Shown in pieces: positions 1 to 11,965 of a stretch of DNA of 64,000 nt (its first letter is position 1; each line of letters starts with the position of its first letter). Under the pieces are notes generated by a model. It saw only the letters and a list, made by a program, of their open reading frames with translations, ran no database searches and was not told the origin of the DNA. The DNA comes from Anodontia alba (Eukaryota; Mollusca; Bivalvia; Lucinida; Lucinidae): assembly GCA_964016985.1 (NCBI GenBank), contig OZ024826.1, forward strand, positions 61,758,910 to 61,822,909, read 5' to 3'. A program made the translations under genes and the position numbers.

Positions 1-101
1 TTCTGTCCATCCGTCCGTCTTTCCGTCTTGTGAGCGCAACTCCTCATACAGTTTTGTACCGATCATTTTGAAACTTTGCATGTGTTTTCTTCATGATATG
101 A

Positions 102-402
102 TTTTGTTTGTGTTGAGGTTTTACAGCCCAGTCAACCCAGTGGGGTCATGTCGAGCTCTGTCAGTTTACCTAACCACACGTTTACTGGACAGGCTTAGTC
201 CTCTAAGCGGTTAACCAGTATTGTGCATATTCTTTCGCCAGAAACTGACAACTGCCCTTCATGAATCAGCGGAAGGGAGACCCTAGAAAATATTTCATGA
301 TCAATCTCCACGAAAGAATATTGCCGACCTCAGCGGGGTTCGAACCCACGACCTCCTGGTCTCCAGTCGGACACACATCCAACTGAGCCACTGAGGCCGG
401 CT
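102..402 (-). mobile_element. tRNA-derived SINE, copy 1
   Basis: On the minus strand it starts with a tRNA-like head: GCCGGCCTCAGTGGCTCAGTTGGATG (A-box region, split here as GCCGGCCTCAGTGG then CTCAGTTGGATG) and GGTTCGAACCC as a B box. A ~220-bp body and a short TTTG-type tail (seen on the plus strand) follow. The imperfect target-site duplication TTCATGATATGA / TTCATGGTATGA lies at 90-101 and 403-414, which fixes the ends. Three more copies lie in this window. Confidence 0.9.
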
Positions 403-1501
403 TTCATGGTATGAAGATGTGCATGTGGTTTGGATATAATTGTTAGATTATTTTAAGTCACTTTTTCCACATTGTGAACTTAGTCATTTTTCACCTCAAT
501 ATATAGACAGTGGGTACCTCTTGTGAGCACAACTCCTCTTACAGTTTTATACTGATTGTTTTGAAACTTTGCATGTGTTTTTTTCATGATGTCAGGATGT
601 GCATGTGGTTTGGGTATAATTGTTAGAACATTTTTGTCACTTTTTCCACATTGTGAACTTAGTCATTTTCACCCTCAATATATAGACAGTGGGTACTGCT
701 TGTATCAAGCACATCCTCTTACAGTTTTGTACCGATCGTTTTGAAACTTTGCATATGTTTTCTTCATGGTATGAGGATGTGCATGTGATTTGGATATAAT
801 TGTTCAATCATTTTTTGTTACTTTTTTCACATTGTGAACTTAGTCATTGTTCACCCTTTATATATAAACAGTTGATACCTTTTATGAGCGCAACTCCTCT
901 AACAGTTTTATACCGATTATTATGAAACTTTGCGTGTGTTTGAGGATGTCCATGTGGGTTGGATGTAATTGTTAGATTATTGTTTTCACTTTTTTCCACA
1001 TTGTGAACTTAGTCATTTTTCACCCTCAATATATAGACAGTGGGTACTTCGTGAGCACAACTCCTCATACAATTTTGTCATTTGCACATGTTTTCTCCAT
1101 AATCTGAAGATGTGTATGTGCTTTTCATATAATCCTTGCATTATTTTTGTCACTTTTTTGTACTTTTTGAACTTTGTCATTTACTGATCTCAGATGTATA
1201 GACAGTAGGTACCTTGTGATTGCAACTTCTCATATAATTTTAAACCGGTCTTTTTAAAACTTTGCACATGTTTTCTCCCGGGTCTGCAGAAGTGCATGTG
1301 GTTTTGATATGATTTTAAATTTATTTTTGTCACTTTTTCCACTTTAACTCTGTCATTTTCTTAGCCTTAGATTTTATGAAAGTGTACAGACTGGGGGTAC
1401 TTTTTGAGGCCAACTTCTCAGGCATCATATGAGAAAATGCACACGCTTTTGATGAAATTCCTATATCAATTCCCTCTACCTAAAATAAAGATTACTTTTT
1501 T

Positions 1502-1551
1502 GGGGGGTTGGGGGAGGGAGGGGAGGGGGTGGGGAGTGGTAGGGAGGGGGC
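1502..1551 (+). repeat. G-rich tract, potential G-quadruplex
   Basis: About 50 bases of G runs (3-6 G each, six or more runs) separated by single T or A bases. This satisfies the usual G-quadruplex pattern several times over. It sits inside the tandem-array element and is not linked to any gene. Confidence 0.7.
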
Positions 1552-2079
1552 AGGTGCGACATCAACTTCACCGAAATTTGATCTATTTTTATTAGACTTG
1601 CCATTATAACAATAGGAAAAGCTTGTCAATACAATATCTAGAGATTTTATATATAGCACGAAAAAATAAGCAGACCCTATTTTTTCATTTTTCTGTGGGT
1701 TTTCTTTGCAGAGTTATTCCCCTTTTTCAACTTAGGCAGTTAATAACAGATGGTGGGTACACTGTGTGCACAACTCCTCATACAGTTTTAAAATGATCAG
1801 TTTGAATTAGGTCAGTGCATGCTAAAGGGAAGGCATATAGTTGTGGGCATAGTGTTTTACAAATAAATTTTCTAGTTAAAGCAAGGTTTCAGATATAACC
1901 CAAAAATGTTGTATCCAAACAAAAATGTATATATCACATAGTAAAATGACCATTTATATTTTGCATTTGCTCTGTATATAAATTTACTGGTTTGGATAAA
2001 TGTGGTATTTAAGTATACTACAGGAGTTTGATGGTTAGTCAGAAGATATATAAATGTCTGTAGGTATTCTGAGTGAATA

Positions 2080-2091
<12 letters not shown>

Positions 2092-2124
<33 letters not shown>
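2092..2124. repeat. (AT)n microsatellite
   Basis: About 33 uninterrupted bases of alternating A and T, next to a T run that precedes the following hairpin-start element. Confidence 0.95.
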
Positions 2125-2125
<1 letters not shown>

Positions 2126-2160
2126 CAAGGAGATATACTAAGTGAATCCTTTTTTTTTTT

Positions 2161-3528
2161 GCTCACCTGAGCCAAAGGCTCAGGATGATCTGTTGTGATC
2201 TCGTCGTCTGTCGTCGTCCGTCTGTCCACATCTTAAAACGACTTCTCTGAAACCTCTGGACCAATTTTCTTCAAACTTCATGTGGAACCTTCTGTTAAAG
2301 GGGGATTGAAATTTTTTTCAAATTGTCATGGTACATCACCGGTAATCAAGATAGCCCCCATGCCCATATATGGTAAAACACTTAAAAATCTTCTTCTAAA
2401 GAACCAAGAAAGCTTTGGAGCTGAATCTTGGTATATAACATTGAGGACTCAATGTCTACCAAATTTCTTCAAATGATGACAGTAAGTTGACCTTTGACCT
2501 TTTTACGACAAGGTCAGATTGCATCCCCATACATTTATTTGGGGAAAAGGTTGAAAAGTCATTTTCTCAAAATGTATTAAAGCGTATTGGCTGAAACTTG
2601 TTCACCTGATCGGAAGGCTCAGGATGTGCTATTGTGATTACTTGCTGTCCATCGTCCATCCACATCTTTAAACGACTTCTCCTCTAAAACGCCTAGGCCA
2701 ATTTTCTTCAAACTTCATGTGGAACCTTCTGTTAAAAGGGGGATTGAAAATTTGTAAAAATGGTCATGGTCCATTAATCAAGATGGCTGCCATGCCTATA
2801 TATGGTAAAAACACTTAAAAATCTTCTTCTCCAGAACCAAGAAAGCTTCAAGTCTGAATCTTTGTATATTGCATCATGGACTCAAGGTCTACCAAGTTTA
2901 TTCAAATAATGGTCCTAGGTTGACCTTTGACCTTTTTACAGCAAGGTCAAATTTACACCCTCATACATTTGTATGAGGAAAATGTTGCAAAAACATTCTC
3001 TCAGTATGTATAAAAGACTAAAAACTGAAACTTACCATGTATGATTAAAAAATTAAACTGTTTAGATACCATCAAAATTTTGGGGGTTATCTGCCTTTGC
3101 CCCTTGGCTATATACATGTATAAAATTGTGAAATCTTTAAATCCTTCTTCTCTGAAACCTCTTGAACAATTTTCATTAGATTTCACATAGGGCCTTCTGT
3201 TGAAAAAGATCCTGACAATTTGGTCAAATGGTTCAGCGCCATTGAACAAGATACCTGCCATGCCCATATAGTTATGGTATCAGAAAACCCTTCTTCACCA
3301 GAACTAAGAAAGCTTTGAGGCTGAATCTTGGTTTACAGCATTCAGAGCTCAAAGTCTACTAAGTTTGTTCAAATGATGATACCAGGATGAACACTGACCT
3401 TTTTACGGTGTGGTCATATTTGTGCCCTAGTTGCTGTGGCAATACTGGAAGAAGTTGCATGGTATTTGCAGATATGCAATAGTTGTTTTAATCAGGTGAG
3501 CAAATCTTTGCCCATGGGCCTCTTGTTT
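2161..3528 (+). mobile_element. Hairpin-start/hairpin-end array element
   Basis: Starts GCTCACCTGAGCC-AAA-GGCTCAG, a short hairpin followed by TTGTGATC, and ends with GCCCATGGGC then CTCTTGTTTT. A second copy of the start signal at ~2602 shows that two units are joined. The units share phrases such as TTCTTCAAACTTCATGTGGA and GTTGACCTTTGACCTTTTTA. The structure (5' hairpin, tandem core, 3' hairpin plus a fixed tail, no coding) fits non-autonomous Helitron/Helentron-like elements of bivalves. The superfamily is inferred. Confidence 0.65.
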
Positions 3529-3529
3529 T

Positions 3530-3846
3530 AAAACAGCTGGGCAAATTGAAGCCAGATTTCATATGAAGCCCTTATTGCAAGGGGGAACAAAAGTTTGTTC
3601 GAATGGTCCCGGTCACATGACCAAGGTGGCTGCCATGAACATATATGGTAAAAAACCTACAAAAATCTTCTTCTCAGAAACAGAATGGCCGATGACCTTG
3701 AAACTTGGTATTCAGCATTGGGGACTGGGGTTCTACCAAGTTTGTTCACATGATGACCCTTGGTTGACCTTGACCTGTTTTATACAAGGTCCAGTTTGGT
3801 CACTTAGGCTTTTGTATGGAAAAAAAAGCCCAGTAACAGTGGATTT
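3530..3846 (+). repeat. Fragment of the same repeat family
   Basis: Repeats the segment that carries ATGACCAAGGTGGCTGCCAT and the GTTGACCTTGACCTGTTTTA phrase. It matches 6020-6275 better than the 2161-3528 element. There is no hairpin start, so this is a truncated internal piece. Confidence 0.6.
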
Positions 3847-3850
3847 TTAG

Positions 3851-5863
3851 GTCACCTGAGCTTAGGTCAGGGTGAGCTATTGTGATCACCCTCTGTCCAT
3901 CGTCCGTCGTCCATTGTCCGTCGTCAACAATTAGTTTGTTAACACGCTAGAGGCCACAGTTTTTATCCAGTCTTGATGAAACTTGCTCAGAATGTTTGCC
4001 TATGAAATCTATGTCAAGTTTGAAACTGGGTCACTTGGGGTCAAAAACTAGGTCACAAGGTCAAATCAAAGGAAAATATTAACACTCTAGAGGTCCCATT
4101 TTTCAAGCAGTCATCATGAATCTTGCTCAAAATGTTTGTCTTGATGATTTCTAGGTCAAATTTGAAACTGGGTTACTTGGGATCAAAAACTAGGTCACCA
4201 GGCCAAATCAACAGAAAACCTTGTTAACACTCTAGTGGTAACATTTTTGAAGCTGTCATCATGAATCTTGCTCAAAATGTTTGTCTTGATGATTTCTAGA
4301 TCAAGTTCGAAACCGGGTCACTCGGGGTTAAAAACTAGGTCACTGGGTCAAATCAGAGGAAGACCTTGTCAACACGTAGATCTACACTCTAGAGGTCACA
4401 TTTTTTAATCAGTCATCATGAATCTTGCTCAGAATGTGTGTCTTGATGATTTCTAGGTCAAATTCAAAACTGGGTCACTTGGGGTAAAAAACTAGGTCAC
4501 CGGGCCAAATTAACGGAAAACCTTAACACTCTAGTGGTCACATTTTTCAAGCAATCATCATGAATATTGTTCAAAATGTTTGTCTTGGTGATTTCTAGGT
4601 CAAGTTGAAACTGGGCTACTTGAGGTCAAAAATTAGGTCACCAGGCCAAATCAAAGGAAAACCTTGTCAACACCCTAGCAGTCACATTTTTAAAGCAATC
4701 ATCATGAATCTTGCTCAAAATGTTTGTCTTGATGATTTCTAGGTCTTTTTCAAAACTGGGTCACTTGGGATCAAAAACTAGGTCACTGGGCCAAATCAAA
4801 GGAAGACCTTGTTAACACTCTAGAGGTCACAATTTTTAATCAATCATCATGAATCTTGCTCAAAATGTTTGTCTTGATGATTTCTAGGTCGAGTTTGAAA
4901 CTGGGTCACTTGGAGTCAAAAACTAGGTCACCAGGCCAAATCAACAGAAAACTTTGTTAACACTCTAGCGGTAAAATTTTTGAAGCAGTCATCATGAATC
5001 TTGCTCAAAATGTCTGTCTTGATGATTTCTAGGTCAAGTTCGAAACTGAGTCACTTGGGGTCAAAAACAAGGTTACTGGGCCAAATCAAAGAAAAACCTT
5101 GTCAACACTCTAGAGGTCATTTTTTTGAAGCAGTCATCACGAGTCTTGCCCAAAATGTTTGTTTTGATGATTTCTAGGTCAAGTTCGAAACTGGGTCACT
5201 TGGGGTCAAAACTAGGTCACCAGGCCAAATCAAAGGAAAACCATGTTAACACTTCAGAGGTCACATTCTTTAGATAATCATGAATATTGCTCAAAATGTT
5301 TGTCTTGATGATTTCTAGGTCTGTTTCAAAACTGGGTCACTTGGAGTCAGAAACTAGGTCACTAGGCCAAATCAAAGGAAAACCTTGTTGACACTCTAGA
5401 TGTCACATTTTTGAAGTGATTATTATGAATCTTGCTCAAAATGTTTGTCTTGATGATTTCTAGGTGAAGTTTGGAACTGGGTCACTTATGACATATATTT
5501 CACAGTACAGTGACTTTCTTGTTTTCCCTTTAGGTCAGTTTCTCAGTAACTATTTGTCCTACAGAGTGATATTTGGCACTTGTGAAGTGTTTGTGTTTAG
5601 ATCTGTTTCTCAGTTACTATTGCTCCTACAGCTAGTGATACTTAGCTCATGCATACATCTTAGCATGGCCTCTTGAGTGCAGTCATCCATATTTCACCTT
5701 GACCTCTATTTCACAGTCCATTAGACATGCTACATTGTCTTACTTGTTAATATAATCATTATGAATTTTGGTCAGAATGTTTGCCTTGATCAGTTCTAGG
5801 TCAGGTTCTCTGAGTGCTTTGATACTCAGGTGAGTGTTACAGGGCCATCATGGCCCTCTTGTT
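3851..5863 (+). mobile_element. Array element with ~11 x 142-bp units
   Basis: Opens with TCACCTGAGCTTAGGTCAGGGTGAGC, which folds on itself, then TTGTGATCAC. The body (about 3935-5480) is a head-to-tail array of about eleven units of 138-150 bp, each with CTCTAGAGGTCACATTTTT, GCTCAAAATGTTTGTCTTGA and TTTCTAGGTCAAGTTTGAAA. A ~350-bp non-repeated tail ends in GGGCCATCATGGCCC then TCTTGTT. The layout is the same as the element at 27391-27735, which has no array. Confidence 0.75.
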
Positions 5864-6850
5864 CAGATTCTATTGTAGCATGTGACGTCAAAGTATATAT
5901 ATGCAAACAGCTAAATGAGCTTTTAAAAATACTAAAAGTCAGCTTGTTTACTGACCTTTATCCTGGTGGAGATGGAGCATTGTTAGTTTCTTCTCCTCTT
6001 AACTACTGGGCTGATTAAAACAAAATTATATGTGGAGCCTGTATGGGATGGGAGAAATACTATGGACCTTGATCACATGACCAAGATGGCCACCATGCCG
6101 ATATATGGTAAAAACCCTTCTCTTCAGGAACTTGGTATGCAGCATCGGGAATTGGGCTCTACTAAGTTTGATCAAATGATGACCCTTGGTTGACCTTGAC
6201 CTATTTTACATCAAGGTCAAATTTGGTCACTTAGGCTTTTGTGTGGAAAAAAAGCCAAACAGTGGATTGAAAGCACATCTGAGCTTCTTGCTCACTACCA
6301 TGGTAAGCTTATAGTATGAGTAGGCTCCATTGTCATTGTCTGTAGTCTGTTATCTGTCAACATAAATTTTGAAAACAGCTCCCCCTTTGAAAGCACTGGG
6401 CTGATAGAAGTCAAATTTCATGTGGAGTCTCCCTGGCATGGACTAGAGGTAAAGGTCTAGGAACCTTACAAAAATATTTTGTATATGTATATCTTTACAG
6501 CCACAAACCACTAAACATATGAATGGTCCATGGGACATTCTGTCATGACCTTCAAATTCATTTCAATATACACTCAGCACTCAGATGAGCAGTTTAGGAC
6601 CATTGGTCCTCTGATTCTCTGATTTCACATAGACTCATATGGGGAAAAACTTTAAAAATCTTGTGTGAAACTAAAAGCACAGGCCTTTGATATTTGGTAT
6701 ATCACTTTATCAAAGCCATATTTTATGTGAAATTTCTGCCTAGGCCTTTGACATTTGGTGCTTGGTTTTATCTAGTAGACATTAACCATGATAGATCACA
6801 TTATAGCTCTGGGATCAGAAAATGGCCCCGTCCCAAGGGGTCACTTGTTT
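5864..6850. repeat. Repeat fragments, no gene
   Basis: 6020-6275 is a second copy of the 3530-3846 type fragment. 6580-6612 holds a GGACCATTGGTCC hairpin followed by CTCTGATT, a degenerate array-element end. 6640-6720 and 7165-7265 are two copies of a TTGATATTTGGTA...TTTATCAAAGCCATATT segment on either side of the next SINE. No coding potential is convincing. Confidence 0.5.
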
Positions 6851-7153
6851 TGTTTGTGTTGAGGTTTTATGGCCCAGTCAACCTAATGGGGTCATGTTGA
6901 GCATGGTCAGTTTACCTAACCACATGTTTACTGGGCAGGCTTAGTCCTCTAAGCAGTTAACCAGTATTGTGCACATTCTTTCACCAGAAACTGACAACTG
7001 TCCTTCTTGAATCAGCGGAAAGGAGTGTGTGACCATAGAAAATATTTCATGATCAATCTCCATGAAAGAATGTTGCCAACCTGGCGGGGATTGAACCTGC
7101 AACCTCCTGATCACCAGTCGGACACACATCCAACTGAGCCACTGAGGCCGGCA
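6851..7153 (-). mobile_element. tRNA-derived SINE, copy 2
   Basis: Same family and orientation as copy 1. The B box is degraded (GGTTCAATCCC read on the minus strand). The target-site duplication TCACTTGTTT is perfect at 6841-6850 and 7154-7163. Confidence 0.9.
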
Positions 7154-7598
7154 TCACTTGTTTAACATACATTCATATATATGGGGAAAAACTAATCTTC
7201 TTGTGTGAAGCTAGAAGGCACAGGTCTTTGATATTTGGTAAGTCATTTTATCAAAGCCATATTATATGTGGTTTCTATTTGCCAATTTCATTACAGACAT
7301 ATTGAACATGTGCATGAAGGAGTTAACATTTGAAGCCAAGAAATGTTTTTTTTTCATACAACCAGAAGCAAACATACATTTTAATACAAATGTACATTGC
7401 TTTTCAGTAACCAGAAAGCAGTCATTCCTTGCTGGGGTATCTAATAAGCACTGCTTATTGACACTTCTTGTCATAGGCCATCAGTGGATTTTAACTGATA
7501 TTTAACTTTCAACATTTTCTACATCCCCTTATTGCACAAAAAATATTTCTTTTTGATATTTTGGAAGCTTTATTGGTATGTGACCATGTTTAAATTAG
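7154..7598 (+). other. Intergenic or intron, no confident call
   Basis: Upstream of the first recognised ankyrin exon. Contains a fragment ending CTAATAAGCACTGCTTATT (7440-7462), a hairpin also seen at 20162-20180. An ORF at 7266-7505 has no recognisable domain. Further upstream exons of the ankyrin gene must exist but I cannot see them here. Confidence 0.4.
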
Positions 7599-7753
7599 AT
7601 ATCTCAAGGAAAAGGAAACTATTCTTAATGATGCTAATGATAAGAGTAATGCAATCCAATTAATTGGACCAAGTTGTTTACAGATAGTACTCAGGGGAGC
7701 TAACATATTGCTTTCTCCCATTATTATGACATGGCAAAAGACAATTCTGCAAG
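7599..7753 (+). CDS. Ankyrin-repeat protein, exon A (5' edge uncertain)
   Basis: An open frame runs from a candidate acceptor (AAATTAG, at 7598) to a strong donor AAG|GTAAGG at 7753/7754. It encodes 51 residues ending ...WQKTILQ plus the first base of a Gly codon. The G joins the GT that opens exon B, giving ILQG-LEDLAVCLIERGAD, which reads as a normal ankyrin helix pair and finger. Residues such as LQIVLRGANILLSP look like the second helix and finger of an ankyrin repeat. The frame is closed by TAA at 7591-7593 just upstream, so the exon cannot extend further. The acceptor has a weak pyrimidine tract and could instead be the AG at 7608-7609. Confidence 0.6.
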
Positions 7754-7944
7754 GTAAGGTTGAAGACACAAGGAGAAGAAAAGGACTGGACTGGTCTTCG
7801 CTTCAGAACCTTGCAAAGAGCAGTTGAAGTTTTACTCAAAATGGAGAGAAACAATCTCTAAGTTATCAGTTGTTCCCAAATGGCTGACAATATTATAGAG
7901 CTGAAGTTATAACATCTTATTTGTATAATGTCTCTCTTTCACAG

Positions 7945-8057
7945 GTTTAGAAGATCTTGCTGTGTGTCTGATAGAGAGAGGGGCAGACATTTTTAAACAA
8001 CACAGTAAATTGGATCCAAGTCCTTTAGAAGGTGCTGTGAAAAAAAAACTAAAACAG
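7945..8057 (+). CDS. Ankyrin-repeat protein, exon B
   Basis: Follows acceptor CTCTCTTTCACAG and ends at CAG|GTGAAC. The first two bases complete a Gly codon from exon A; 37 full codons follow, ending in phase 0. The peptide contains LAVCLIERGADIFKQ, typical of ankyrin helix 2 plus the beta-hairpin, then DPSPLEGAVKKKLKQ, the TPL-like start of the next repeat. Ankyrin repeats are protein-binding scaffolds, so no enzymatic role is implied. Confidence 0.75.
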
Positions 8058-9550
8058 GTGAACACATTAATTGTAGCTCTAGATAAGGCGTTATATACTC
8101 CCAGCTTCAAAGAACTTGAAAGGGCATATTGCCTTGTGCTTTTCCGTCTGTATGTCACGCTTTTCTTGTAAGCAAAATATCTAAAGAACCACTTGAGTTA
8201 GGCTCGTGATATTTTGCAAGCAGTTTGAAACCAATGTGTAGATGACCTGTTTAACTTTTCATGAACTTTGGATTACTTTTGTTGAGGTATGCCACTTTTC
8301 AATTTTGGCACTTTGTATTGACAAGCGTATAGATGGGGGCATAGTGTTTTACAAACACATTTGTAGTTTTCATTTAAAAAGTATATATTTTCCTCAGCCC
8401 TTTTAGTCTGGAGACCCCAAGGGGTAATGGCAAACAGTACAGACCCAGGTCAGATGCTGTAGAATGTTGCATCTGATCAGGGTCTACACTGCTTGCATTA
8501 ACTACAGGAATTGCTATAAAACAAAGTAAGAATAAATAATCAGACACCTCGCTATTGGAAATAGACCAGTCCAATAAGTTGTGGTAGAAGAGCCCACTGG
8601 ATGTAAACAGGTTGAAAAACATAACTCATTACAAGCACTCACCAAGGACTATCCTGATAAATATTTGTGTCTTATTTCTCCACGAAAATGTACACTTTGA
8701 GATACTGATAAGATATTTTTGATGTTCTCGTAAATAAAGCAGTCATGACAAAATAATGAATAAGTAGAAATAAATATTCTTGTTCACAACTGCTTATCTC
8801 CTGAACTACAACACCGTGTTATGAATAGAAATATATTAAGGGGATATCCCATTGCGCTGAAGGTGACTGGAAATCATGTGGATACAAAGTTGTGTGAACC
8901 GGTGGAACCCGATTTATACTTTCCTAGCCTTAAATATCAAAAATAGGGGACTGTCATGCAACTCTGTGTTTATTTTTCTGTAATTGTGAATCAAATTTTA
9001 AACCAGATTCTATGCTTGATGCAGATATCCGCTTTCTCCCGGGGCAAGGGTAGCCTATATTTTGCCATTTCGATGACATGCAAACAAACTGGGTACTCAT
9101 TCCTGAAGTTATCGAGTATAATTGATTTCATCCATCACCATAACTTAAAAGGGCTGTAAAGTTAAAGTTCCTTACAAATCAAACTATATTCCATTACTGT
9201 TTGTTAACCAAGAAAATGAGGTTTTTATCGAATAGTGTGATTGAGGGGATCAGTTGTGCTTACTTGGATAGGTTGTGATTGAGGGGATTGTGGCATATAG
9301 GTTCGGTGTTCGTCCATTAAGAGGCATTGTTTGTTTCTTGAATGAGGTGTGGGGATGAGGCTTGGTAGGTAGGTTCTCTTTTTTTGCAGTTCTTTCTAAA
9401 AATATTTAGTGGAATTGCAAATCGTGTTGACCCTGATCAGACAGCTCCTGAAGTCTGATCTGGTTCTTAACTATGCATATGCCATTTGTCAGGCACTTTG
9501 CTGTACAAAATTTAGGACATTTACTGTACTTACTTTTTCTTCAATTCTAG
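8058..9550 (+). other. Intron B-C with a short array-type element
   Basis: 8097-8376 is a short, array-less relative of the 12409-14344 element: it starts near AAAGGGCATATTGCC and ends GGGGCATAGTGTTTTACAAA...GTAGTTTT. 8429-8496 holds the palindromic cassette (GCAAACAGTACAGACCC and its complement). The rest, about 8500-9550, shows nothing recognisable. Confidence 0.55.
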
Positions 9551-9671
9551 GTCACGTCCCTGTTGTTAGAGAAAGGGTCTGACCCCAACATGTTATCAAC
9601 AACTGGAGATCCACTAATATTTCTTACTCTTGATATAAATTACCTGGACATGCTCAAAATACTTATACAAG
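9551..9671 (+). CDS. Ankyrin-repeat protein, exon C
   Basis: Acceptor TTTTTCTTCAATTCTAG, donor CAAG|GTAAAT. It enters in phase 0 and leaves in phase 1. Encodes VTSLLLEKGSDPNML then TGDPLIFLTLDINYLDMLK, which is one ankyrin helix-2/finger (LLLEKGSDPN) and the next helix 1/helix 2 pair (GDPLIFLTLD...LDMLKILIQG). The last base is the first of a Gly codon completed by exon D. Junction and phase agree on both sides, so this is a real exon of the same gene. Confidence 0.82.
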
Positions 9672-10586
9672 GTAAATATCAGCCATCTACCTGGCTTATC
9701 ATAATCTACTCTTCTCTGTTCACAGAATTTATTCTGGCTTCCTCTTGGGTGGCTGGATTTACAATAGGAATTGACCAATGACTCAACAAAGAAGCTCAAG
9801 AAATCCAAAGGTCTGAGTTAAGCTGGTTTCCAGCTACTTAGTGTCAGTTGTCCTTTGTATGAAAAACAGAATGGCAGTTTATTAACCAATTGACAGCTTT
9901 CTCTATCATAACAGGGAAGGCCACAGTGCAGCAATACAGTGAAAAAATGAAAAGTGCAAAAATAATACTGTATCTGACTAGTAATAGTCACCATTGAAGG
10001 AATGCAGTTCAAAATGATTATGGCTAATTATTTAACTCACTGCTTTGTGATGTGTAAGCAGCAAAAATGTTTGAAAAACTTAGTTCTTTATGATTATTAT
10101 TTCCTCATCGGGAGCTGTTTAATGTTTTTGTCACCTGAACAAATGTACCAAGCAAGCCATTGGCTAGCTTTTTTTTAAAGGCAACCTTGTGTTGTATCCT
10201 GGTATTGTGGCATCCTGCTGATTTGGATTAAGGTAGGGCAAGAGCTTGTTGTGCTTGCACTGGTATGGGATAGGGGCAGTTGTTAATTGTTTCCTTTTTT
10301 CTTCTATCTTTCTTTTCTCTCTCCCTCTCACTGGAGATGGCTAGGCATGACTGAAATATTGGGCTAAAAAACATAAACTTAAACAAACAATGTTGTTTGT
10401 ACACCCTTTTTTATACCCTGCACATGACAGTCAGGGTATTATGTTTTATACTCTGTGTATATTTGTCTATCAAGGGTTGGTTTCTGCTCTCTGAATAGGT
10501 TTTGATGGATTTCATTCAAATTTTGCACATTCATATTGCGGGTGAGTGGTTTGGGATTGTTAATGGGTAAAATCTGTTTGTTGCAG
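9672..10586 (+). other. Intron C-D, no recognised element
   Basis: A stretch of 915 bases without a recognised gene. Contains a degenerate start/end pair of array-type repeats (TATACCCTGCACATGACAGT near 10413, TGTCACCTGAACAAATGTAC near 10130). I see no complete element. Confidence 0.4.
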
Positions 10587-10783
10587 GAAAAGCTGATGTA
10601 AACAGATCAAATGAACAAGATATGAGTGCCCTGTTTGTAGCCAGTCAGAATGATGAGGCTAAGGTATGTCAGGCACTCCTGGATGGACAAGCAGATGTTA
10701 ACTTCCAATACCTAGAGAACCAAACACCACTGATAGTAGCCACAGCAAATGAATACACAGAAGTGGTCAAAGTGCTTCTCAAG
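10587..10783 (+). CDS. Ankyrin-repeat protein, exon D
   Basis: Acceptor TGTTTGTTGCAG, donor CAAG|GTAATT. Enters in phase 1 (completing GGA, Gly) and leaves in phase 0. About 65 residues hold two clear ankyrin repeats: KADVNRSNEQDMSALFVASQ and then CQALLDGQADVNFQYLENQ, followed by TPLIVATANEYTEVVKVLLK. The ADVN, TPL(I)VA and VVKVLLK signatures are all in the expected order and spacing (about 33 residues). This is the clearest evidence that the gene is an ankyrin-repeat protein. No family-specific domain accompanies it, so an orthologue cannot be named. Confidence 0.9.
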
Positions 10784-10960
10784 GTAATTGTGTTATCTCT
10801 CACTGTAAATAGTTCAGTATTTCTCTTCACTATAAATACCATATTTACTCTATTCCACACCTTAATTCTTTATCATTCTGAGCCCAGTTGTTTTTTTTTA
10901 ATGAGCTCATTAATGACTAACTCGTTAATTGTTGTAGCTAAAGTATTTTGAAATACATTG

Positions 10961-11274
10961 TTTGTTTGTTTGTTTGTGTTGAGGTTTTACGGCCCAGTCA
11001 ACCCAATTGGGTCATGTCGAGTGTGGTCAATTTACCTAACCACACGTTTACTGGGCAGGCTTAGTCCTTTCAGCGGTTAACCAGTATTGTGCACATTCTT
11101 TCGCCAAAAACTGACAACTGCCCTTCTTGAATCAGCGGAAGGGAGAGAATGACCGTAGAAAATATTTCATGATCAATCTCCATGGAAGAATGTTGCCGAC
11201 CTCGGCGGGGGTTGAACCTGCGACCTCCTGGTCTCCAGTCGGACGGCGCATCCAACTGAGCCACCGAGGCCGGC
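10961..11274 (-). mobile_element. tRNA-derived SINE, copy 3
   Basis: Third antisense copy, with a (TTTG)n end at 10961-10975 on the plus strand, i.e. a (CAAA)n tail. A perfect 14-bp target-site duplication TTTGAAATACATTG lies at 10947-10960 and 11275-11288. The B box reads GGTTCAACCCC on the minus strand. It lies in the long intron between ankyrin exons D and E. Confidence 0.93.
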
Positions 11275-11559
11275 TTTGAAATACATTGATATTTTTGCTG
11301 CAAAAATGTAAGTAGCTTTTCCAAAAGCTACTCACATTTTTTCAGCAAAAAATATGAATGTATTTGCCATATTTCGAGAAAGAAATTTTAACGTCATGTT
11401 AGCTGACAACTTCTTTAAGTTTTGAACAACTGGGCACTGGTCTTAACATTTGAACAAGTCCATTTTACTACCTGATGTGTTTACAGCTGTTGCATGAGTG
11501 GCAAACAGTGTAGACCCCAGTCAGATGCCATGTTCTGCTGCATCTGATCTAGGTAAATA

Positions 11560-11925
11560 CCAGAGCTGTGGAAATACCATGCCCAACTTGTCCAACTTGT
11601 CCCATTTCCCTGAGGACAAGTAAGAAATTTTAATTTACTTGTCCTGGGACAAGTCATTTATAGAGCTAGCTAAGGAGAGTATCCAGATTATAAGATATAT
11701 ATTTTTCTTATTTCTCAAAGAAAACATGTTGTGGGTACTCATTAGAAGTGCCTCAGTGAGGGCACTTCTAATGAGTACCCACAACATATGTTTTCTTTGA
11801 GAAATAAGAAAAAAATGACAATTTTTGGGCAAGTAAATCTTGGTTGGACAAGTGGATTTTGACCATTTACTTGTCCGTGGACAAGTAATAAAATTTGATA
11901 ATTCCACACACCTGTTCAATACAGT
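11560..11925. mobile_element. MITE with nested long palindrome
   Basis: Ends CAGAGCTGTGGAAATACC and its rough complement ATAATTCCACACACCTG. It carries several GGACAAGT/ACTTGTCC palindromes. At its centre, 11708-11808 is a nearly perfect fold-back (see separate entry). Confidence 0.55.
11708..11808. repeat. Near-perfect 101-bp fold-back
   Basis: Two ~48-bp arms (CTTATTTCTCAAAGAAAACA...GTGGGTACTCATTAGAAG and its complement) differ by one 2-base indel and flank a TCAGTGAG loop. Diverged members are at 17440-17560, 37860-37975, 39020-39125, 45930-46035, 60800-60925 and 62480-62590. Confidence 0.85.
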
Positions 11926-11965
11926 TTGCTCAGTCCTGTCGGTCCAAGTACTTAGGGTAAATAGG

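Larger units (their letters stand above)
1..1880. repeat. Tandem-array element, ~165-185-bp units
   Basis: Diverged direct repeats whose units contain an ACTCCTC...ACAGTTTTGTACCGAT...GAAACTTTGCATGTG core and a CACATTGTGAACTTAGTCA core. Unit starts are near 31, 522, 703, 886, 1051, 1217, 1403 and 1755; the first gap is enlarged by a SINE. The array closes near 1848-1880 with GGGCATAGTGTTTTACAAA followed by TTCTAGTT, the same closing signal as near 8340 and 14310. I read it as the body and 3' end of a non-autonomous, Helentron-like element that starts outside the window. The short ORFs here are chance reading frames. Confidence 0.75.

Noticed and set aside
7266..7505. Additional upstream ankyrin exon
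   Set aside because: An acceptor-like TTCATTACAG exists but the translation has no ankyrin pattern and overlaps a repeat end.
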